The notes under the pieces are model-generated. The model was not told the DNA's origin. It made no database searches and worked only from the letters and a program-made list of their open reading frames with translations. A stretch of DNA of 35,845 nt, taken from assembly GCA_946498245.1 (NCBI GenBank), contig CAMMNN010000036.1, positions 1 to 35,845 of the forward strand, given 5' to 3'. Each line of letters begins with the position of its first letter. Position 1 is the stretch's first letter. Shown in pieces: positions 8,171 to 17,551 of the stretch. The translations under genes were made by a program, and so were the position numbers. This stretch comes from an uncultured Clostridium sp. (GTDB lineage Bacteria; Bacillota; Clostridia; Lachnospirales; Lachnospiraceae).

Positions 8171-9821
8171 GTTCCGTCTCTCCTTCCAGCATTTTATAAA
8201 TGGCAGCCATATCCAGGCTTTCTCTCAAAATCTCTGCCAGCTTGTCATACTGGCTTTCCCGGTAAGCCCGGTAGTCAAAGTCCTTTTCTCCAGGCAGCTC
8301 CTCCGGAAGGCCCTTGGCCTTTAAAAGAGCAGACACCAGGGCGGAAGCTACGCCTGGGGCGTCAAAAATCCCATGGACATAGGCCCCGTAAACATTGCCC
8401 CGGCTGAAACCGTCGGTTTTCACTTTTTTAGACTCTGACTGGCGCTCCATTAAGTATGCCGCAGGGCGGCAGATTTCCGGGACTCCGTCTTTGATCCGGG
8501 CCGTATCTATGAGCCCTCCTTCCCGGTTAATCCAGGTCTGTCCCATGTGGATCTCGTAACCTTCTATGGCCTTTCCCGAAAGCTCTGCAAACACGCCGTC
8601 CATTTCTCCTAAGGAACCCGTTACCTGAGTGCGGATTTTTTCCTTCTCAAACACAGTCTTTAAAGGCAGCAGCCCCATTCCCCGAACCGGGCCTGTGCCG
8701 GAATGTGCCGCGTCCGGGACGGAGCTTACTGAATCTAGGGCAGAGTTTACTGGGTCCGAACCGGATCCGCCGGAGTCAGACCCCCAGGGGTCTTCCAGCC
8801 ATTCTCCAAGCATCTGGTAGCCGCCGCAGATTCCCCATATGGGAACATTTCTTTCTGCCAGTTTTAATACTGCCCCTTCCAGGCCGTTCTGCCGCATCCA
8901 TAAAAGATCCGATACCGTACTTTTGGTGCCGGGAAGAATGATAAAATCGGGATTTCCCAGTTCCGATACCCTGGACACAAAACGAACCCGGGCCCCGGGA
9001 ATACAGGAAAGAACGACAAAATCCGTAAAATTGGAAATTCTGGGGAACCGGATCACGGCAATATCCACCCGATTCCCTTCTTTCCTTCCTTTTCCCTCTA
9101 AGAAACCGCTTAGACTGTCCTCGTCTTCGATTTCTACATTCATATAAGGCACAACGCCTACAACGGGAATGGAGCAAAGCTCTTCCAGCATCTGGAGCCC
9201 AGGATCCAGAATCGTCTTGTCTCCCCGGAATTTGTTGACAATAAGCCCTTTGATCCGCTTTTTCTCTTCCGGCTCCAAAAGCATCACCGTGCCGTAAAGC
9301 TGGGCGAAAACGCCGCCCCGGTCAATGTCTCCGGCCAGCAAAACGGCAGCGTCAGCCATTTTTGCCATTCCCATATTGACAATGTCGTCCTGCTTTAAAT
9401 TGATTTCCGCCGGACTTCCGGCTCCTTCTATGACAATAATATCGTATTGGTCCGCCAGACGGCTGTAGGCTTCCTGGATTTTGGGAACCAGAGTCTTTTT
9501 ATAGGCAAAGTAATCTCTGGCCGCCATATTTCCCTGGGGAATCCCGCAGACAATAACCTGGGATCCCGTTTCGCTGTTGGGTTTTAATAAAATAGGGTTC
9601 ATATCCACAGAGGGAGGAATGCCTGCTGCCTCCGCCTGAACCGCCTGGGCCCGTCCCATTTCCAGGCCTTCCTTTGTAATGCAGGAATTAAGAGCCATAT
9701 TCTGGGACTTAAAGGGGGCCACCCGGTATCCGTCCTGGCGGAAAATCCGGCACAGGCCGGCAGCCAGAAGACTTTTCCCGGCATTGGACATGGTTCCCTG
9801 TATCATAATCGCTTTCGCCAT
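8121..9821 (-). CDS. cbiP: Cobyric acid synthase (glutamine-hydrolysing)
   Basis: CbiP/CobQ amidates carboxylates b, d, e and g of adenosylcobyrinate diamide, using glutamine and ATP. At 566 residues it is longer than the usual 490-510. The N-terminal DTBS-like domain has [29 protein letters not shown] and [11 protein letters not shown]. The C-terminal class I glutaminase domain has the nucleophile in [14 protein letters not shown] (Cys about 332) and the His in GAYVHGIFD (about 483). Residues 347-379 are a Ser/Asp/Gly-rich insertion built of 7-residue repeats, and the C-terminal tail is encoded in the cbiC overlap. The start at 9821 follows AAAGGAGATAAATCC; an upstream ATG at 9875 lacks such a site. 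Confidence 0.95.
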   Translation of the reverse strand: MAKAIMIQGTMSNAGKSLLAAGLCRIFRQDGYRVAPFKSQNMALNSCITKEGLEMGRAQAVQAEAAGIPPSVDMNPILLKPNSETGSQVIVCGIPQGNMAARDYFAYKKTLVPKIQEAYSRLADQYDIIVIEGAGSPAEINLKQDDIVNMGMAKMADAAVLLAGDIDRGGVFAQLYGTVMLLEPEEKKRIKGLIVNKFRGDKTILDPGLQMLEELCSIPVVGVVPYMNVEIEDEDSLSGFLEGKGRKEGNRVDIAVIRFPRISNFTDFVVLSCIPGARVRFVSRVSELGNPDFIILPGTKSTVSDLLWMRQNGLEGAVLKLAERNVPIWGICGGYQMLGEWLEDPWGSDSGGSGSDPVNSALDSVSSVPDAAHSGTGPVRGMGLLPLKTVFEKEKIRTQVTGSLGEMDGVFAELSGKAIEGYEIHMGQTWINREGGLIDTARIKDGVPEICRPAAYLMERQSESKKVKTDGFSRGNVYGAYVHGIFDAPGVASALVSALLKAKGLPEELPGEKDFDYRAYRESQYDKLAEILRESLDMAAIYKMLEGETEHGEAGCEARAGAPGGD

Positions 9822-9888
9822 GGATTTATCTCCTTTCGGAGTACCATTATACAGTATATCCGCGGATTTTTCCACTAGGAACAGCTTT

Positions 9889-10950
9889 TTAGAGGCATCG
9901 CCCGACTGCTTTTAAAAGGCGTTCATTTTCCTCCCGTTTCCTGACGCAGATGCGGTAATAAGCGTCGGAAAGACCGGTATAATTGGCGCAGGAACGAATC
10001 AGGATCCCCTGCTCTTTCAGCCGGAAGTACAATTCTTTTTCCGGAACCTTGCGGGGATCTTTAAAAAACAGGTAATTGGCCTGGGAGTCCCAGACGGTAA
10101 ATCCCAGAGAGGCCAGACCTTCTTTTAAAAACTCTCTTTCCTCTGCAATCAATGATTTTGCGTCTTCCACATAGGCCCTTTCCCTGAGAGCCGCCTCTCC
10201 GGCTGCCTGGGCCACAGAAGAAACGGACCAGGGCTGGCGAATCTCCTTTATTCGCTCCAATACCCCGCTGTTTTGACACAGGCCGTAGCCAAGCCTCAGC
10301 CCTGCCATGGCGTAGGTTTTGGTAAATGCCTTTAAAATCAAAAGATTGGGATAGGTTTTCAAAAAGGGAATGGCGGAAACCCTCTCCGGTTCCCCTAAGA
10401 AGTCGCAGAAGCATTCGTCCATAACCAGGAAAATCTCCTTTTTCCGGCACAGCTTCAGCACGTCCTCAACCTCCTGGGCTGAAATTGTAAGGCCAGTAGG
10501 GTTATTGGGATTGCACAAAAAGGCCATGGAAAGCCTCTGCCCCTCAGCTTCCAGAAAACGGCAGAAATCTTCTTCATGAAACTCAAAGCCTTCCTCCTCT
10601 TTTAACAAAAAGGGCCTGACATGGCAGCCTATGGACCTAAGGGCCTGCTCATACTCTAAAAAGCCGGGAGCAAGAACAGCCGCCTCTTTGGGTTTTAGGG
10701 CCAGGGTCAGATTGAAAATCAGATCCGCAGCTCCGTTTCCGCAGATAATATGCTCCCCGTCTATGGCGTGATGCAGGGACAGGGCCTGAACAAGCCGGCG
10801 GCACTGGCTGTCCGGGTAACAGGCGCAGGTATCCGCCGCCTTTCGCACTGCTTCCTTTACTCCCTCCGGCAGCCCCAGGGGATTTAAGTTGGCCGAATAA
10901 TCCAGCTCCACCTTCTGGCTGTAAATGTCTCCTCCGTGCTGATATTCCAT
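9889..10950 (-). CDS. cobD: L-threonine-O-3-phosphate decarboxylase
   Basis: A 353-residue class I/II PLP enzyme that makes (R)-1-amino-2-propanol phosphate, the linker of the B12 nucleotide loop. It opens with [19 protein letters not shown], the HGGD being characteristic of CobD as opposed to HisC. The cofactor sites are [17 protein letters not shown], and [19 protein letters not shown], where the Lys forms the Schiff base, and the C terminus has [11 protein letters not shown] and [11 protein letters not shown]. The ATG at 10950 is spaced 6 nt from AAGGAGC. It sits between cbiB, which uses its product, and cbiP. A threonine kinase to supply its substrate is not seen in the window. Confidence 0.93.
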   Translation of the reverse strand: MEYQHGGDIYSQKVELDYSANLNPLGLPEGVKEAVRKAADTCACYPDSQCRRLVQALSLHHAIDGEHIICGNGAADLIFNLTLALKPKEAAVLAPGFLEYEQALRSIGCHVRPFLLKEEEGFEFHEEDFCRFLEAEGQRLSMAFLCNPNNPTGLTISAQEVEDVLKLCRKKEIFLVMDECFCDFLGEPERVSAIPFLKTYPNLLILKAFTKTYAMAGLRLGYGLCQNSGVLERIKEIRQPWSVSSVAQAAGEAALRERAYVEDAKSLIAEEREFLKEGLASLGFTVWDSQANYLFFKDPRKVPEKELYFRLKEQGILIRSCANYTGLSDAYYRICVRKREENERLLKAVGRCL

Positions 10951-10988
10951 ATTCTGCTCCTTACATTTCCTCTAAACAGTTTCCTTTT

Positions 10989-11984
10989 TCATGGCAAAAG
11001 CCAAAGCAGTCCTTCGGCTCCTAAAAGGATTGCCGCCGCCAGTCCTTCGGCTGCAAACATCAATTTTGCCGCCCGCCTGATGTCCTCAGACTCAATTTCC
11101 CGATCCGGATCCCCGATAAAGGGTTTTTCATAAAGGCGGCCAAAATAATAAGCATTTCCTGCCAACCTCAGACGGAGAGCCCCGGCGCAGGCCGCTTCCC
11201 CGCAAGCGGAATTAGGGCTGGCGTGGCGGCGGTGATCCCGTTTATAGATTCTCCATGCGTTCTTCCCGTCATAACCTAAAAGAAATGCCGCCCCTACCAT
11301 CAAAAGAGCCGTCAGGCGGGCCGGCAGATAGTTGCACAGATCGTCCAGTTTTGCCGCTGCCCTGCCAAAATAAAGGTATCTCTCATTTTTATAGCCTACC
11401 ATAGAATCCATGGTATTGACAGCTTTGTAAAAAAAGCCGCCCAGGGGACCCAAAAGGGCCATAAAAAAGAAGGGGGCAATGACGCCGTCTGAGGTATTTT
11501 CCGCTACGGTTTCCACAGCCGCCCGGGCAATTCCCGCTTCGTCCAGACTGGCTGTATCCCGTCCTACAATCATGGACACAGCGGCTCTGGCCCCTTCTGT
11601 ATCGCCCCTTTCCAGGGCTGTTTCCACTTTTTTGCTTTCTGTGTAAAGGCTTTTGGCCGCCAAAAGCTGGTAGCAGAAGAGAACCTTTAAGCCAAAGGCC
11701 AAACGCCCATCTATGGCTTCGGCCCCTTTTATCAGCAGCCACGGAACCAGCACTGACAGAAAGAGGACAATCAGGACCATAACAGCCCCTGCCGCCAATT
11801 CTCTTTTTTCCTGCCCCTTTGTTTTCTCCTTTCCCCCTTTGCAGCAAAAAAGAACCCTGAGAACAGTCTCTGTCTTTGCAATGAGCCAGCCAATGGCCCT
11901 TACGGGGTGGTACAGAAAATGGGGATCTCCTGCCGCCAAATCAATGGCAGCGCCCAGCATCAGGGCCAGGGCCGTTTCTCTCAT
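10989..11984 (-). CDS. cbiB: Adenosylcobinamide-phosphate synthase
   Basis: A 331-residue integral membrane protein that joins aminopropanol phosphate to adenosylcobyric acid. Family signatures are LGAAIDLAAGDPHFLYHPVRAIGWLI at the N terminus, SMIVGRDTASLDEAGIARAAVETVAENTSDGVIAPFFF, FYKAVNTMDSMVGYKNERY, and SPNSACGEAACAGALRLRLAGNAYYFG. Four or five hydrophobic stretches agree with a membrane enzyme. It is followed by cobD after 38 nt, as expected for consecutive pathway steps. Confidence 0.96.
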   Translation of the reverse strand: MRETALALMLGAAIDLAAGDPHFLYHPVRAIGWLIAKTETVLRVLFCCKGGKEKTKGQEKRELAAGAVMVLIVLFLSVLVPWLLIKGAEAIDGRLAFGLKVLFCYQLLAAKSLYTESKKVETALERGDTEGARAAVSMIVGRDTASLDEAGIARAAVETVAENTSDGVIAPFFFMALLGPLGGFFYKAVNTMDSMVGYKNERYLYFGRAAAKLDDLCNYLPARLTALLMVGAAFLLGYDGKNAWRIYKRDHRRHASPNSACGEAACAGALRLRLAGNAYYFGRLYEKPFIGDPDREIESEDIRRAAKLMFAAEGLAAAILLGAEGLLWLLP

Positions 11985-12005
11985 ACGCTTCTAACCTCTT
12001 TCATT

Positions 12006-12401
12006 CTATTTGATCCGGATGCCAATGCCGCCTACTACCCGCCAGACTTCCTTGGCTTCCTGCGCCAGACGGCAGAGGATCCTTCCCGTTTCCTCTCTCC
12101 ATAGCCGCCCAAAGGCTTCCATGGGGACAATCCCGGATCCGATTTCCTCAGAAACAATCACCTTTTTTTCTGTCTTTAACAGCTCCTCTGCAAAGGTTTC
12201 CCCGGAGAAGCTTTCTTTTTCTTCCTTCAGTTTTTTCTTTACAGCCCCGGGCAGATCCCGGCAGAAGGGGGAACGGCAGAAGTTTTCCCAGGAGTCCTCT
12301 CCGCTGCTCCAAAGGATTTCTCCCGTTTCTCCTAATTCCTTTAACCGTTTTTCGGCAAATTCCCGCTTCCCCTGGAAAATGCCTCCGATTACCAGTATCA
12401 T
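12006..12401 (-). CDS. Short CobU-like protein with degenerate P-loop
   Basis: A 131-residue protein that starts at the ATG at 12401, overlapping the cobS stop by 4 nt (ATGA). It aligns with both ends of CobU but lacks the middle. The N-terminal MILVIGGIFQGKREFAEKRL resembles the CobU P-loop, but the Ser/Thr after GK is Arg. The C-terminal VSEEIGSGIVP followed by RLWREETGRI, and then VVGGIGIRIK, matches the end of genuine CobU proteins. The segment containing the guanylylated His (ERHKKMRE in the complete cobU at 13177-13725) is absent. It may be a non-catalytic partner or regulator, or a bypassed paralogue. An upstream in-frame ATG at 12584 lies wholly inside cobS and is rejected. Confidence 0.75.
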   Translation of the reverse strand: MILVIGGIFQGKREFAEKRLKELGETGEILWSSGEDSWENFCRSPFCRDLPGAVKKKLKEEKESFSGETFAEELLKTEKKVIVSEEIGSGIVPMEAFGRLWREETGRILCRLAQEAKEVWRVVGGIGIRIK

Positions 12402-13180
12402 CTCATCACCTTCATTCCCAATACTATGGTTCCAATACTCACTGCCTCGCATATTTGGAGGAAAAAGCCCGCCAGATCTCCGGTAATTCCTCCGAATTTC
12501 TTTTGGGACAGACGGTAATACCAGAAAAAAACAGCCGCCTGCCCTGCGGCGGCCCAAAGGCCCAAAAAGCCGCCTAAAATCCACAAGGCCGCCCCAGCCG
12601 CTCCTATTTCTATCAGCAATACCCGGCGAACCGTCCGCTTTTGGGCGCTGTCAGCAAAGGTCGCCGCCAGCCCCGTCTTTTTGGCGCAGGGAAAGGCTGC
12701 TACCGACAGGCCGGAAAAGGCCCGTTCCAGGAAAAACAGGGCCATAAGGATTCCCCCCAGGTTCTTCCCCTGTCCCCACTGGGCCGCCAGCTCCGTCATA
12801 AGACCGGCGTAGCACAAAAGATAAAGGCCGCAGCTTAGGACCCCAAAGGCCCCGGTGTGGGGATCCTTCATAATTTCCAGCTTTTTTTCCCTGTCCCCAT
12901 AGGAGGACAGTGCGTCCGCCGTATCAATAAAACCGTCCATATGGATACCGCCTGATACCAGGAGAGGAACCGCCGTTCCAATGAGTCCTGCAGCGGCAGG
13001 CTGAAAGCCCAAAAACGCCGTTCCTTTCAGCCACAGCCATAAAAGGCCGCCGGCGGCCAGTCCCACAAAGGGGAAGAAACACATGACGTACCGCATTCTG
13101 TCCTTTGTCCACTCTAAGGATGGCACAGGGATCCGGGAATACATTGCAAAGGCAATGAGGAAGGAATTTACCAGATTCAT
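12398..13180 (-). CDS. cobS: Adenosylcobinamide-GDP ribazoletransferase (cobalamin-5'-phosphate synthase)
   Basis: A 260-residue polytopic membrane enzyme that condenses adenosylcobinamide-GDP with alpha-ribazole phosphate. It has the N-terminal FLIAFAMYSRIPVPSLEW, the catalytic GGIHMDGFIDTADALSSYGDREKKLEIMKDPHTGAFG acidic motif near residues 76-112, and several TM helices after it. It overlaps cobU by 4 nt upstream and the CobU-like gene by 4 nt downstream, a tightly coupled trio. The length is normal. Confidence 0.96.
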   Translation of the reverse strand: MNLVNSFLIAFAMYSRIPVPSLEWTKDRMRYVMCFFPFVGLAAGGLLWLWLKGTAFLGFQPAAAGLIGTAVPLLVSGGIHMDGFIDTADALSSYGDREKKLEIMKDPHTGAFGVLSCGLYLLCYAGLMTELAAQWGQGKNLGGILMALFFLERAFSGLSVAAFPCAKKTGLAATFADSAQKRTVRRVLLIEIGAAGAALWILGGFLGLWAAAGQAAVFFWYYRLSQKKFGGITGDLAGFFLQICEAVSIGTIVLGMKVMR

Positions 13181-13725
13181 AGAGATTCCCCCTTTAAAGC
13201 TAAGGGAATCCCACAGACTACTTCCACTACCCGATCTGCTATGGCAAAGAGCTTCCTATTGATCCTCCCCAGCATTCCCATATATCGCGTGGTTTCCTCA
13301 GGATACTCTTCACCGTCGGAAAACACCTCGTTGGTTACGATAATCAATTCCTTGGCCTGGGAAGCCAGCACTCCGATGCCATGGATAATTTTGGCCTCAA
13401 TGAGCATTTCCGTTTCCTGAGACGGAGCCCGCCCGCCGGCAAAAAATTCGTTGGCCGTCAAATTGGAGATGCATTCTACCAGCACCGCCGTTTCTTCCCA
13501 GGGCGTGGTAAAATCCACTCCGGAAAGATCTCTTGGCCGTTCAATGGCCACAAAGCCCTTTCCCTCCCTCATTTTTTTGTGACGCTCTACTTTTCTCTCG
13601 TCTTCCTCACTGAAAACTTCCATTGTCGCCAGATAATACTGGCACTTCGCATCTGCAGCCGACAGAAGGGATTCCCCATACTGGGATTTCCCGCTGCCGC
13701 TTCCTCCCGTTATTACTGTAATCAT
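13177..13725 (-). CDS. cobU: Adenosylcobinamide kinase / adenosylcobinamide-phosphate guanylyltransferase
   Basis: The complete 182-residue CobU phosphorylates adenosylcobinamide and transfers GMP to it. It has the P-loop TGGSGSGKSQYGESLL, the ERHKKMRE segment with the histidine that becomes guanylylated, and LVECISNLTANEFF, then IIVTNEVFSDGEEYPEETTRYMGMLGRINR, an altered form of the usual EVGxGIVP..RxxRDxxGR motif. The ATG at 13725 overlaps the cobT stop by 4 nt; GAGGAG is spaced about 14 nt upstream, so translational coupling probably matters. The short paralogue at 12006-12401 retains the more canonical GSGIVP motif, so the two look complementary. Confidence 0.94.
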   Translation of the reverse strand: MITVITGGSGSGKSQYGESLLSAADAKCQYYLATMEVFSEEDERKVERHKKMREGKGFVAIERPRDLSGVDFTTPWEETAVLVECISNLTANEFFAGGRAPSQETEMLIEAKIIHGIGVLASQAKELIIVTNEVFSDGEEYPEETTRYMGMLGRINRKLFAIADRVVEVVCGIPLALKGESL

Positions 13726-14831
13726 AGAAAATGGTGGTACTCCTCTATCTCAATTTCCTGAAAGGTACTCATATCCCTGTATACCCGTTCCGCCATGGAC
13801 AGCAAGGGGAAGAGGGCCACGGCTCCGGTTCCTTCTCCCAGGCACATACGGCCCCGGATAATAGGCTCCAGCCCCAGCTTTTCCAGAATCATGGCCCCCG
13901 CCGGCTCCGCCGACACATGGGAAGCCAGAATAAAGTCCCTGACCTGGGGACAAATCCAACAGGCAATAAGGGCCGCCGCACCGGTTATAAAGCCGTCCAG
14001 AACTACGGGAATCCCATAACAGGCTCCGCCGATAAAAAGGCCCGCAAGGCCCGCCAGATCCAGGCCCCCTACCTTTGACAAAACGTCCAGGCCGTCCTTT
14101 TTATCCGGGCGGTTCCGGCTGATTCCCCGGCGTATGGCGGCAATCTTTCTCTCCATCCCCTCCCGGCTCAGTCCGGCCCCATGTCCCGTAACCATCTCCG
14201 GATCCACATCTAAAAGGACTGCCGTTACGGCGCTGCTGGTGGTGGTATTTCCGATTCCCATCTCTCCGGCAGCGATGATCCCATAGCCCGCTTCTTTTAG
14301 CAGTCTGGCCGTTTCCATTCCAATCTCCACGGCTTTTACAGCCAGATCCCTATCCATGGCAGGCCCTTTGGTAAAGTTTGCCGTCCCGGAAACCAGCTTC
14401 CGATCCCATACGGGATAGGGCATCTCCGGATTTTTAGGGCCTCCCCCTCCGGGAAAGTCTTTTACTGCGCCTTTTATGGGACGGGCTACGCCAATGTCCA
14501 CAGGCAGGACGTAAGCTCCGGCCTCCTTCGCCATCAGGCAGACGCAGCTTTCCCCTTTGGAAAAGTTTTCTGTCACCACTGCCGTCACTTCCTGGCCCGT
14601 CTGGGTGACTCCCTCTTCCACCACTCCGTTGTCCGCGCAGAAAACGGCTACGGCTTTTCGGGAAAGATCCACCTCCGCCGTTCCGGTAATCCCGGCTATT
14701 TGGATTATGTACGCCTCAAAAATCCCCAAACTGTCCAGAGGCTTGGCAATGCTGTCCCACTTCTTTCGGGCCCTTTCCATGGCAGCCTTATCCAGACTGA
14801 GCTTTTGGGAAACTGCTTCTTGTAATGTCAT
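13722..14831 (-). CDS. cobT: Nicotinate-nucleotide-dimethylbenzimidazole phosphoribosyltransferase
   Basis: A 369-residue CobT that activates the lower-ligand base to alpha-ribotide. It shows AKPLDSLGIFEAYIIQIAGI, FCADNGVVEEGVTQTGQEVT, GEMGIGNTTTSSAVTAVLL, VTGHGAGL, and near the C terminus CLGEGTGAVALFPLL, whose glutamate is the catalytic base. The start at 14831 follows AAAAAGGAGGAAGGGTCA and overlaps the cbiA stop by 4 nt. A much longer open frame to 15170 runs inside cbiA and is spurious. In anaerobes CobT often takes bases other than dimethylbenzimidazole; no bza genes are present to settle this. Confidence 0.96.
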   Translation of the reverse strand: MTLQEAVSQKLSLDKAAMERARKKWDSIAKPLDSLGIFEAYIIQIAGITGTAEVDLSRKAVAVFCADNGVVEEGVTQTGQEVTAVVTENFSKGESCVCLMAKEAGAYVLPVDIGVARPIKGAVKDFPGGGGPKNPEMPYPVWDRKLVSGTANFTKGPAMDRDLAVKAVEIGMETARLLKEAGYGIIAAGEMGIGNTTTSSAVTAVLLDVDPEMVTGHGAGLSREGMERKIAAIRRGISRNRPDKKDGLDVLSKVGGLDLAGLAGLFIGGACYGIPVVLDGFITGAAALIACWICPQVRDFILASHVSAEPAGAMILEKLGLEPIIRGRMCLGEGTGAVALFPLLSMAERVYRDMSTFQEIEIEEYHHFL

Positions 14832-16237
14832 TGACCCTTCCTCCTTTTTTTTGCGCCGTATTCCCGGCACTTTTCTCCAAAGTTTTGTACAAATTCCGGG
14901 CAGGAGGGATAGTACAGATGGGGAAATCCCGCCAGAATATTTGGGCGGTGCCTCATGCAAAGCCACTGTTTTTTTCCTTCCGGCTTTTGGGCCAAAGCCC
15001 CCTCTCCCGGGCAATCTGTCTGCCAGTAATGAAACTCGTGGCCCCGGATAGATCCGCCTTTTGGCAAAAAGGGAAGTTTCTCTCTGGCAGTCAGGGTCAA
15101 ATAGCCAAAATTGCCTTTTCTGACTCCCTTTTGGGAGCCACCGGAAAAGACCCCAGCCATCTCGTGGCAATGGCCGTCAGGATCCTCCAATGTTTCCAAA
15201 AGATACAGAAAGCCGCCGCATTCTGCTAACACCGGCATTCCCTCCAAAGCGGCCTTTTGGATGCACTCTCTCATGGAACGGTTTTGTTCCAATTGGCCGG
15301 CATAAAGCTCCGGATAGCCGCCGCCCAAAAGAAGGCCGTCCAGACCTTCCGGAAGGCAGGAATCGTGAATGGGGGAAAATTCTTTGATTACGGCTCCGGC
15401 TGCTTCCATAGCCCGGATATTTTCCCGGTAATAAAAGCAAAAGGCTTCGTCTCTGGCCACGCCCAGGCAAAAGGGTTCTCCTTGCTTGCCTTTTAAAAAA
15501 GAATTTTCCGTCTTTTCTTCCTCCGGCCCGCCGGCCTCTGCGGCAGACAGCAAGACTTCCACGTCCAGGGTTTCTTCCAAAACGTCCGCCAGACGGTCAA
15601 TCTGCTCTCTGAAATCCTCTATTTCCTCCGGAAGAACCAGCCCCAGATGGCGGTTTTCCAAATGCAGGAAATCTAAAGGGGGAAGGTACCCCGCCACAGG
15701 GATTTTCAGCTCTTTTTCTAAGGTTTCTTTCAGCCTTGGGTATATCATAGGCGATACCCGGTTTAAAATGAGGCCTGCAATCCTCCCCTTTCCTCTTTCC
15801 GGAAAACCGGAGGGCTCATATTCCAGAAAGCCTTTTGCCAGCGCCGCCAAAGAGAGGCTGCTTCCCCTGGCGTCTACCGTGAGAAACACCGGGCATTCCA
15901 AAATAGAGGCCACTTCCCAGGCGCTGGCCCTGGCCGTAGTTCCTCCCAGGCCGTCAAAATATCCCATAACTCCTTCAATCATGGCCAGCCCTTCTTCTTT
16001 TCCTTTGCAGGCGGCAAAAAAAGTCTTCCGCAGCCCCTGGGGGCTTTCAAAAAAGCTGTCCAGATTTTGGCTGTCCAACCCCAAAACTCTTTTGTGGAAA
16101 AGCGGATCAATGTAATCCGGCCCGCATTTAAAAGAGGCCAGAGGGATATTCCGGCGCTTAAAAAGTTCCAAAAGGCCGCAGGTTACTATGGTTTTTCCGC
16201 TGCCGCTTTTGGGAGCGGCAATCATTAGTCGTTTCAT
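14828..16237 (-). CDS. cbiA: Cobyrinate a,c-diamide synthase
   Basis: A 469-residue glutamine amidotransferase acting on carboxylates a and c of cobyrinate. The ATPase domain begins MIAAPKSGSGKTIVTCGLLELF, with KCGPDYIDPLFH following and EGVMGYFDGLGG near residue 90. The class I glutaminase domain has GLLLGGGYPELYA, the nucleophile in LAECGGFLYLLE, and the His in GHEFHYW. The start is the ATG at 16237 behind ACGGAGTGTCC. It is coupled to cobT by an ATGA overlap. The length and domain order are normal for CbiA. Confidence 0.95.
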   Translation of the reverse strand: MKRLMIAAPKSGSGKTIVTCGLLELFKRRNIPLASFKCGPDYIDPLFHKRVLGLDSQNLDSFFESPQGLRKTFFAACKGKEEGLAMIEGVMGYFDGLGGTTARASAWEVASILECPVFLTVDARGSSLSLAALAKGFLEYEPSGFPERGKGRIAGLILNRVSPMIYPRLKETLEKELKIPVAGYLPPLDFLHLENRHLGLVLPEEIEDFREQIDRLADVLEETLDVEVLLSAAEAGGPEEEKTENSFLKGKQGEPFCLGVARDEAFCFYYRENIRAMEAAGAVIKEFSPIHDSCLPEGLDGLLLGGGYPELYAGQLEQNRSMRECIQKAALEGMPVLAECGGFLYLLETLEDPDGHCHEMAGVFSGGSQKGVRKGNFGYLTLTAREKLPFLPKGGSIRGHEFHYWQTDCPGEGALAQKPEGKKQWLCMRHRPNILAGFPHLYYPSCPEFVQNFGEKCREYGAKKRRKGQ

Positions 16238-16258
16238 ATGGACACTCCGTCTGTTTTC

Positions 16259-17551
16259 TCATGTTTCCGGATTTTGGAGAGTAACAATATAAATGGGGTT
16301 TCTGGCTCTCTGCATATGAAAGCCTCCCACAGTTTCTACCGTGGTAATTCCCGCCTGAATCATCTCCGTTTCCCTAAAGTTCCACCGCTTTACGGCTTCC
16401 AGGATCTGCGCCAGGGTTTCCAGAGTAAGGGCGTTAATGACCATGCGGACTCCGGGATTTTTTTTCAGCAGCGTTTCTATAATAGCCAAAAGGCCTCCTC
16501 CGCTTCCGCCGATAAAGGCGTGGGTGGGGACCGGAAGTTCCTCTAAGCACTGGGGAGCCTGCCCCTTTATAATATAAAAGCCCTCCATATGAGGCACAAA
16601 TTTTTTCCGGTTCTCTTCTATGAGCCTGAGGGCTTCTTCCTCCCGTTCCACAGACCAGACCTGACCCCCCAGAGATTTTAGAATCATGGCCGCTCCTATG
16701 GATACAGAACCCGTCCCGGCCCCAATATCATAGAAAATGGATCCCGGCTTTAATTCCAGCTTTGCCAGGGAAAGGGTGCGGATCTCTTCTTTCGTCATAG
16801 GAACCCGTCCCCGGATTAGCTGGCTGTCTTTTAAAGAAAAGCCTTCCAGCCCACTTTCGGCTGTCTCCCCTTCCGGCCTCAGCACAATGGCGCAGCACAG
16901 TCCTTCCAGTTTTTCCAAAGGACGCTCCCCGGATTCCAGCAGCTCTTTTGCCCTGCCTTCTACAATGGTTTCCTCCGGATAAGAAAGACGGGAGCCAAAA
17001 AACAGCTTCCATTCCCCCATTCCGGCCTCTGCCAGACTGCGGCATACGGAATCCGGCGTTTCCTTTCCTCCCAGGAGCAGGAAACATTGGGAAAGGCTGC
17101 GGATTTTTTCCACATAGGCTTCCTCCCGTCCGTGAAGGCTGATGGTTTCCATGTTCTGCCAGGGAATGCCGCACTGGGCCGCCAGGTAAGAAAGGGAAGA
17201 AATCCCCGGAACCAGCCTTACGTTCCAGCCCTGGCTTTCCAGCTCTTTTTTCATAGCCGCCGCCCCGCTGTAAAAGCCTACGTCTCCTGAGAGGACCACG
17301 GCTCCATAAAAGGGCTGGGGAAAGGAGGCAAACCATTTTGCGATTTCCTTTCCGTCGTAGGAAGAGAGAACCGGTTTTCCGGCAATGATAGGCTTTACGC
17401 TCTCCAAAGGACGTTTTGCCCCGGCCACAGCCTGAGCCCTGGAAAGCCGCTCTTCTCCCTGGCGGGTAAGCTGCCCCGCTCCTCCCATGCCAATGCCAAT
17501 GAGATCCACCGTTTTGCCCTGGGGGCCTTTATAGCCAGTCCTGTTGTCCAT
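16259..17551 (-). CDS. cbiET: CbiE-CbiT fusion: cobalt-precorrin C5,C15-methyltransferase (decarboxylating)
   Basis: A 430-residue fusion (CobL-like) that methylates C-5 and C-15 and decarboxylates the acetate side chain. Residues about 13-210 are CbiE with VDLIGIGMGGAGQLTRQGEE, VVLSGDVGFYSGA and LVPGISSLSYLAAQCGIPW. Residues about 235-430 are CbiT with MTKEEIRTLSLAKLELKPG, the SAM motif YDIGAGTGSVSIGAAM, VWSVEREEEAL and AFIGGSGGGLLAII. Its ATG lies inside the cbiJ 3' end (23-nt overlap) and uses GAGGTGATAAACTGGT as upstream context. CbiE and CbiT are separate in Salmonella; fusion is common in Clostridia. Confidence 0.95.
   Translation of the reverse strand: MDNRTGYKGPQGKTVDLIGIGMGGAGQLTRQGEERLSRAQAVAGAKRPLESVKPIIAGKPVLSSYDGKEIAKWFASFPQPFYGAVVLSGDVGFYSGAAAMKKELESQGWNVRLVPGISSLSYLAAQCGIPWQNMETISLHGREEAYVEKIRSLSQCFLLLGGKETPDSVCRSLAEAGMGEWKLFFGSRLSYPEETIVEGRAKELLESGERPLEKLEGLCCAIVLRPEGETAESGLEGFSLKDSQLIRGRVPMTKEEIRTLSLAKLELKPGSIFYDIGAGTGSVSIGAAMILKSLGGQVWSVEREEEALRLIEENRKKFVPHMEGFYIIKGQAPQCLEELPVPTHAFIGGSGGGLLAIIETLLKKNPGVRMVINALTLETLAQILEAVKRWNFRETEMIQAGITTVETVGGFHMQRARNPIYIVTLQNPET

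Noticed and set aside
12402..12584. Longer N-terminal start for the CobU-like protein
   Set aside because: The additional codons lie inside cobS in another frame and do not match the family; the ATG at 12401 is coupled to the cobS stop codon.
15486..16115. 209-residue plus-strand open frame, and other long plus-strand frames within the corrin genes
   Set aside because: They mirror coding frames of strongly conserved enzymes, are Ser/Pro/Arg-rich and lack ribosome-binding sites.
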